From: Patiria miniata
Lineage: Eukaryota; Echinodermata; Asteroidea; Valvatida; Asterinidae
Direction of reading: 5' to 3'
DNA: 64,000 nt
Assembly (NCBI RefSeq): GCF_015706575.1
Contig: NW_024037050.1
Span: forward strand, 4,650,001-4,714,000
The notes beneath the pieces are model-generated. The model had not been told where the DNA came from. It did not search any database and worked only from the letters and a program-made list of their open reading frames with translations. Of this stretch, positions 48,301-57,300 are shown one piece after another (position 1 is the first letter of the stretch; every line of letters starts with the position of its first letter). Made by a program: the position numbers and the translations under genes.

Positions 48301-51300
48301 GACCAGCGTTGGAGAAAACTGGGTTCTTTTCAAAAACTGCTCCCACTTTTTCATAATTAGTTATTCCACGTTTTTTTTGCAATTGATTACACACCTGTGA
48401 AGGGGTACAAGCCTGCTAGACTGATTCTCTGACCTTACAATTCCCAAAAGTCCATAAATTGCTCCGTTTCATTTTAAGTGGGGTCAGGGAACCAGACTAC
48501 AAGAACATGATAGGTTTTCTTGGTTTTCCAGCATCGACAAGCCTAAAATGTGAAACAAGTCAGTTTAACAATATTTGCTATAACATACTAATCCTCCAAA
48601 TCCATTTATTTCTGAAAATTGCAGCAAAAGCAAATGTTGTACATTCCCTTTAATTAATAGCAGTTGAATGTTTTTTTTTGTCAATTGCATAATAGACGTA
48701 AGTTCCTGTTTGGGAGGAATTTCACTTTCAATGGATCTGCATGTTACGAAAGTCTACTTCAAATGTGTATTAAATGTACTTCACACTTCCTAAAATTGTA
48801 AACTGCTATCTCTTAACAAGTCATGAACATAGTGCGTGGTTCATAATATTTGTTCATCTTTTGGTTTCAAAATGTGTTATCCCTTGTTGGCTTGTTCTAT
48901 AGATGCGTTTTTATACATTTTCTCCTCCTGAATCCCTGACCAGTGGCTTTATTGTAATAATTTTCCTTTTAATGCAATTTTTACGGGTTTTTTTGCGAGT
49001 ACATTGTGTATATTAAACTTCTTAATAATGTAACTTTTTTGTATTTTAAATCCTGTACTTAATGTAAATTGTTAATTATTTTTATTATCTGTAAATCATG
49101 TACAATTTGGCCTTCGGGCCACGACACAGGAGTTTTAATAAACCAATAATAATAATAATGTACATGAATGTGTTCACAGGTGTAACATGTCAACAAAAAC
49201 ATACCCATGAGTGTATGTACATTACACTACAGTACCATTTTGAATGCAACATTTTGGTATCACCACTCAGTGCGTATAACACCAAATTACTTATGAAAAA
49301 AAATGTTTATGTTTATGAAGCAAAACAATCATTGTGTACAAAATTACTTGGGCCCTATTGATACATTTTTTATATATTAAATAGATGAAGTAAAATTTAT
49401 AAATTACTTTTCACAACTTGTCAGTTTTAATGATAAAGAATAACATACACGTCCATGTAAATGTACATGTACATGTGCAGTACATGCAGTCACACAATCA
49501 CCTTCATTTCAACAGACTGATCTATAGTTCTAGACGCATTAAATATAGTTATTTTTTTCCGACTAGCTTCCAACAGGAGAATTGATAAGGCCCCAGAAAT
49601 AGACCTGTGCACAGGGACCACCATAAAAAAAACTGCAACCCCCAACATACGACCAAATAGAGCACATCACCAGAATACAGCCTACTTGTCTACCGCGCAC
49701 TTCTACATGTACATGTACACACAGGCCACATAATATAATGACAGCGCCATGCCTACAGGTGTAGTCTCAATAGACATGCCTGGGTCAATATTGAAAGCTG
49801 CCCCTTGTGTGCTGGTTTCCAGGAATCGGCTGCTATTATTAACACATGTAAGGCCCTTCAGTGCGCTGAGGCTAGGCACGGGCCTGCCAATGCACAGCAC
49901 ACACAACTCTGTACACTGTATTCTCATTATTCAAGCAAGTCGATTTACATGTGGGGGAATGCCTGGTTATTTCTGCCATCCAGGCGGTATATAGGGGCTT
50001 GTTTACAACATGTTTTTTTTTTGTCTGGGAAAAATAAGTTATTTTAAACAGAAGGTCGCATACATTAGGGATATATACCGGTACGTGCATTATAAATGGG
50101 GATGTTTAAAGGGATATTACTGCCTGGAATGTGCCCTATTGGGCTACACAACGCATTTTAAACAAAATGATATTAATTGGGAAATAGAATTTAAAAATAG
50201 AATATAAATGTCCACATCCTTTAAAAACTGGGCGTTTATTGTGTTATTCTTGCGAGAACGATTTTCAGGGATCACAATTTTGTCCCTGAAAAATTGTGTT
50301 GTTGATGCTATTTGTGAATCCAGCCACAGAGTGCTTTGCCTTCTGCAGACGTGTAAGAAACATCATTTGTGTATTGGTGCTGTGTGTACATGTACATCAC
50401 ACACACACAAACATATACTATATTACATTTAAAGCTATAGTCCATCATTTGCAGCCATCCGAAAAGTAACTGGCGTAATTATTGTTGAAAAACATACTTG
50501 GTTGAAAGATAGTAAGGGAACTAAACTCCCTGTGAAATTATTCTTTCTGGGAAGCTGTCATTTTGAAGTAATCAACAAAAGAAGGCATTTCCAACGGTTA
50601 TTCTTAAGAAGCACCGTAGGAAAATTTAAATTAGTAGTTCGTTTTGTTATTCAGCGCAGCGCGCACAAGTATTGGAACGACGCACACGCGCGCGCTGTTG
50701 TTATAATTCGTCGGATCAGTGTGCGACGTCGCGTATAGCTGCAATTCAAAACATGATTCAGTAACTTTTGATTTGAAATTGAGATCTTAGAATGCTGTTT
50801 TTCTCGGAATGTACAGCTGAAGCTTAGCTGAAACTTCATCAGGTTAGTTGTTCAGTATCCTTCATTAGATTTTGAACTCTTTTGTTGCTTCAAACGAACA
50901 CAATGCACAAATTACAAATGATGGACTATAGCTTTAACAGACACGACTTGAAATACGAATACGTACGGTATGCCACAAAATGTCCGTTGCGCACGATATA
51001 AACCTTTTTTCCCCTTCTTTTCTCGAGAATAGTAAGGCATTAGGTTTGTTTCCTTTCAACCAGGAGCCAATTTCATAGAGCTGCTTAAGCACAAAATTTG
51101 CTTAACTTAGCACAAAAAAGTTTGCTTAATATAATCAGGTTAACCACCAAAACTCCATGCGATTGTTATGCTCAGCAAACAACAGCTAAATACCAGTCAC
51201 AAGCAATGTACATCGCATGACATTTTGGCCGGTATCCTGATTATATTAAGCAAGGTTTTTTTGCTGCTTAAGCAAATTTTGTGCTTAAGCAGCTCTATGA

Positions 51301-54300
51301 AATTGGCCCCACCTTTAAAACAGTATAGAACAATCCAAAGCATGTTATTTGCAGGGATTTCAGGCCGTAATGGCCCTTAAAAACTGCTTGTGAGACCCTA
51401 CATTCTGCGCCCTTTGCGCAGAGGCAAGCATCTCCACATTTGCAACACACGCATTTCATGAAGAAAAACAAATATGACTGCACTTGAATAATGTCAAGGT
51501 TCTGCATGAAATCAATGTGGAATTTTGCGGTTTACAATTTGTTTATTTGTACAAGTCCAAGGTACACAGTCAGACCATAGAGCAAAACTTCCTTTCAAAT
51601 TCTGTGTACATTTTTGGAAAATGTGTTCTTCCATTCAAACCCACGTGCCTGTCCAATTGTGTAAACAGTGACAGTTTACAGAGTAATAAGAAATTTTCTA
51701 CACACTGTGTTGACACATTAAGTTTGCAAGAACCAGGATTTTCCTCATTACAAGGTAATTGATACATATCTACCCTCACAAAACAAAAAACCAAAATATC
51801 TTTGATGATTGATTTGTAATAAAGACTTGTGCGTCATTTTAAGGAGTTCATCAGTTTCAGGGTCAGGTTTCAAGCTGTAATGTACAAGAAATGATGACAC
51901 AAAGACATCGAGTTCTAATGAGTTGCAAAGAAAACAGGAAATTATTGTTGCCGCAAAGGCAACATTTAAGACCCTTTATGACAACTTTCTGATCTGAACT
52001 ACATGTAGTACTGGGCCAGTATCGAGAGTACTCGTGAGTAGTGTTTGCTACTTGTTGTTCTACGAGTTTTCATGGTTTTTCAACTACTCAAGTACTCGTC
52101 CCGGCACGAGTGGAAGTACATGTAGGTACTCGGGAGTAGCATTTTTTTTTTTTAACAAGTGCTGACTTATAAAAAAGTAGCCACTTTGCAGTTTCTGCAC
52201 TAAACTTGTCTCTTGTCTTAAAGATATAGTCCATCATTTGTAATTTGTGCATTTTGTTCTTTTGAAGCAACAAAGGTGTTCAAAATCTAATGAAGGATAC
52301 TGAACAACTAACCTGATGAAGTTTCAGCTCAGCTTCAGCTGTATATTCCGAGAAAAACAGCATTCTAGGATCTCAGTTTCAAATCAAAAGTTGCTGAATC
52401 ATGCTTTGAATTGTTTTGAATTTCAGCTACCGGTATACGCGATGTTGCGCACTGATCCGACGAATTATAGCAACCGCGTGCGCCTGTGCGTCGTGCCAAT
52501 GCTTGCGCGTGGTGCGCCGAATAACAAAACTAACTACTAATTTAAATTTTCCTACGGTGCGTCTTAAGACCACCATTGGAAAGGCCTTCTTTCGCTGATT
52601 ACTTCAAAATGATAGCTTGCCAGAAAGATTAATTTCACAGGGAGTTTAGTCCACTTACTATCTTTCAACCAAGTATGTTTTTCAACAATAATATGCCAGT
52701 TACTTTTCCGGACGGCTGCAAATGATGGGCTATAGCTTTAATACGTCCCCCGCAACCTCCATCTGTTTCCTTGGGATTCCACTAGCACTCTCGACAAATA
52801 AATTTTGAAGTAAAATGAGCCGACATTTTGCACAGTAAGGATGTCTCAGTGCTGAAGAATGTGGTGTGTATTGCACGCTGTTTATCCACGGTAACTTCCT
52901 TCTTAGTAATGTTTATAAATGCCGTTTTTATGGGAAGTTAGTAAACTGCTCGTGAGTACCTGACTACTCGTGAGTAATTTCTCTGCGAGTACTCAAGTAG
53001 AAAATAATCTTCTACTTGGCAGGCCTAATCTGAAACAGTTCTTATATTTGTACATGTAACTCCAATAAACTGTGCACAATCACACCGTTCGCCTGCACTT
53101 TTTTTTAATTTTCATTTTCATTTTTTTTTTTTATTTTTAAGTTGGTCGGCAGTGCGGTCTTGCCGCACCAAGCAGCAAAGCCTAAGCAGTGCAGCAAATG
53201 CAGAATGAACATTCACATGCTAACTGTTACGAATGCATGCACAAAAAAAAATGCATTTGGGCAATTCCACGGTTACTCACGTTACATTTTTGATGTACTT
53301 TTGAGTTTCCTTGGGCTGTAATTACCTTACTGAAAAGGTTTAATAACTGTTATCCCCATGGTAGATAGAGTAGACCTAGACCTACCCAAGCACCAAAGAT
53401 AGATGCCATCCAAAAAAGTGTGTTACGCATGATAAACAAGACGCACAAAATCGGTTACTCACGTTTTCGTAACGTGAGTAACCGATTTTGTGCATCTTGT
53501 TTATCATAAATAACAAATTTTTTGGATGTCATCTTTGGTGCTTAGGTAGGTCTAGGTCTACTCTATCTACCATGGGGATAACAGTTATAAAACCTTTTCA
53601 GTAAGGTAATTACAGCCCAAGGAAACTCAAAAGTACATCAAAATGTAACGTGAGTAACCGTGGAATTGCCCATTTAATTAATTGACCATTATCTCATCCT
53701 ACTTTTCTTGCTACTTGTATAAAAATTTAGAGCAAAAAAAAAAAAGAAATGATTTTTCAGCGTACATGCAATTATTAGCAAACAGTTTTTTCCCTAGCCT
53801 TAGCTTTGTTTAAATTTTCTTTTGAGTGGGCACTTTTCCACTGGCACCTTTCCAACCAATGTTTCTTTTTCTATTCAACCAAAGAGAAAAGAAATGTCGA
53901 GTCTTTCTCTACAATTCAATTACAGCGTATAACACCGTGGTTCAAACTACTTTAGGTAAATGTCACCAAGTACGCAGCACAGTAGATTGTACAATGCATG
54001 CGCGTTAATCTTCTGAACTCTTTACCATTTCCAAGATTATTCAGGTAATGGAAAGTCAATCCTTCTTGGAAATGGTGCAGGTGCGTGTTATTGAATGCAT
54101 ACTCAATTGATTAATGTCAAATGTAGATGGCCATAAAAAGTCCTGGGCATTTATTGGGACACTTTTGAACTTTTATTTATCAATGGTACACAATGCTTAT
54201 TGTCAGAAATTTGGCTGTCGTGACGTTTTAATATTTTTTTTCCAACTTCTGGACACAACATGAATGTTGCATGTATGCCCAATGCATGCAAGCATGCATC

Positions 54301-57300
54301 AGCGGCGTAGCCAGGATTTTCATCCTGGGGGGAGGGGTGTGGGAAGGGGGCGCAGGAGGGGGGGAGGCATGGGGGGCAGGGGCTTGAGGTTACAATGGAG
54401 GGCGCCCAAAAATTAGACAAAAATATTTGCTTTCCAAGGGACGTAAAAAATAAACGGCCACTCACCAAAAAACAGAGTTTTCGTGAAAAATATGCACATA
54501 ATCACGGGAAAAGGGGACTTTATGTTCTTTCAGCTAATCATGGTAACTCATAAAGTCATAATGCTGTGCTTTTCCTGATGCCAAATTTTTAGTGGGGGGG
54601 GGGGGCGCGACTGGAGGCGCAATTTTTTATGGGGACGTGAGATCCCCCCCCCCCCCCCCCAACACCGGCTGTGGCTCCCAATGGGCAGAACTTCGTGTGT
54701 GCATGCACTGTGGGCTTCGTTGTACATGTACGACAGATCGGGGTTTGCCGTTTGTGTGGACGTGCAGCCCGGTAAGCCATGGCCAGCAATGCCCAGATGC
54801 TGATACAGCACACACACACACAGCCTTGCAATTGCATCGAAGGCTACATTTAGCAAAGGGTTCCTGAAGAAAACCTGATGGGTTAGGGCTAAATTAGCGT
54901 TGTTACCTGATGCCTGAACCATTCAACCACCATGTACATTGTATGCATGTACCGTACATGTACTGGTACGTACAATGTATTGTACATCTCTGAAGGATTA
55001 AACCCAACCACCCCTCTTCCTGCTTGAACAGCATTTGAACATTCAGCTTCCTCTGTTTAGCCTCAATGACAAACAACCATTTGTTTACATTATGGACATG
55101 TATGGAGTATTGTAATATTTGACTGCCATTTGAAAAAAAGGATGTTATTATCACAATTGTATGCATTACACATTCCCATGTACATAACTGCCTATAGTAT
55201 AACTGCCCTGACGAAGGCGCATCGCACCAAATGCTCGGCTCCACTTCTGGTGAGAGCACTGTATTATTTTGTTTTTCACTGTCTACATTGTACCTTTAAT
55301 CTACAGTGCTTTGCAGGATTCTACATACACATGATTGTCAATGTTTATTTTTTAAATTTCATATTTAAGAAACCCCTTTTGTAATTCATATTATGCACAA
55401 TGTGTCCCAAACAATACAAAACCACACAAACAAAGGAAGTGAAAGGACAAATCCATGGAATGAAAACACATGCGCAATCAGAGGTAGAGGATGCAGGCCA
55501 CCACACTGTCCTGTGCAAAGGATTACACAAAATGCCTTCCAGGAAAAGCTTTCACCACAACAAATGGACAGATAGTTGGACAGTCAGATATTGTAGATAA
55601 CAAGCAACTTGGTTAACTTAAACTGCATTACGACCAGTTAATACTTCAAAGTCTGGAGTTTTGTAAGAGTCATGGCAAATGTCGAAATGAAACAAACTAC
55701 AGTTATTGACGTCATTATGCTTTTACTTTCACGTGAAGTATGAACCAATGTCGGATGATCCTTGCCATGCACACTGAGGATTCTCTTACATCATATATGA
55801 GACAAGAGGAAATACTCTCCGGGTGTTTACGGGATTTTCTTTTTACAACTGATAAAACTGCCCTTACACTGCCTTTACACATTTTAGATTTGCTTTTTAC
55901 AGACACTGCTTTTTCGGTGTATACCAGAACACCATAGGGCAAACTTGTCCAAGAATCCATGGATTTCAGTGTTTCTTTTTCAACTGTTGGGCATCTGCAA
56001 GGAGAATACCCACAATATATTTTATGTTATTAGTCTTTGCGTTGACTATGTAATTAAAGAAAACATGGCGTTGCACATTTACATTATAAATTATGATTAT
56101 TATCAGTTATTTATGTGCTAGCTGGAGAAACCCAACCCCAAAATATACTTTTCAAAAAAATATAAAAAATTAACATATAGATAGTGGATATATTGCCGGC
56201 AGCAATCCCTATCAACTGAGGGCGCTGTACTCTCTAAGATAGGGCCGATTTATAAGATATATTAAATTACCACCAACGGTTGTGTAGCACCTGGATAAAC
56301 CGCATTTCATGAGCGGGAAGATCCGGGTTCAATCCCGGCAGCTAGCGTAATTTTTAAGGTTTTTTTTCCCATTCCCCAAAAAATAAGAATATTCTTCTTT
56401 TATTATTTTAACATGTCTCAAACATTTTATTGCAGAGTAGGCCTATTACATTTTCTTTTACAGATTTGTGGCTCTGGAGGATTTTTTTTAAAGGAAGATA
56501 AAGTCCAAAATTGTAAAATGGTCTGATTCCCATCTTGTGAATGCGAAGTTACAACAATAATGTTGGCATGGAGCCAGACTAAAATTTGTCACCGGAAAAT
56601 GTCCAAGTACAAAAAACAGTAACTGCGCATGTTCAGTGCATATCCGGCAAGCTAACGTTTACTAAAGGTTTGCCGTCTCCGGCTAAATATCCACTGCCTA
56701 AAATATACCCAAAAAATGTCGTTGTGAATCACTGTCAAGTGTCATTTTTACCCCCAAATTTCCCTCAAAACTTCACAACCCCTACCCTTTATCTATGACA
56801 TACATGTACATTACTTGCAAGTTGCATGTTCTCAATGTTGCCAACTAGTTTTAGATAAAATAATTTAAAAGTGGGTTTTGTTCCCTATATTGTTGATGTA
56901 CCCTAACGTGGCGCGGCCCCTAACGTGGCGCACTTTGATTTTTCGCGGCTGTAGCGCCTAGGCCTAGCTAGAGCAAAAGTTTTAACTGAAATTTCACAGA
57001 GAAAGTGAAATTTCATCATGTTCTAAACACTCCCGTTCATAAATCGCGAGTTTATTTACCCGTTACAAAGTTAAAAGAAAAAATTATTTTGGCATGAGTT
57101 TCCGTTTTTATTTTCAAGTGCAAGTGAACCCTTTGAAAATGCCCCGAAAAATAAGAAAATAATTTTCTGACAAACATCTGGCTGGGTTTGTAAGTAAAGA
57201 TAATAATGATTTATCAGAATTTATCAAGTTTACAGAAATTCTTAAATGTTAATTTGGAATTTTCTGAGATTTATTCAAGTGTGCCACGTTAGGGAACACT

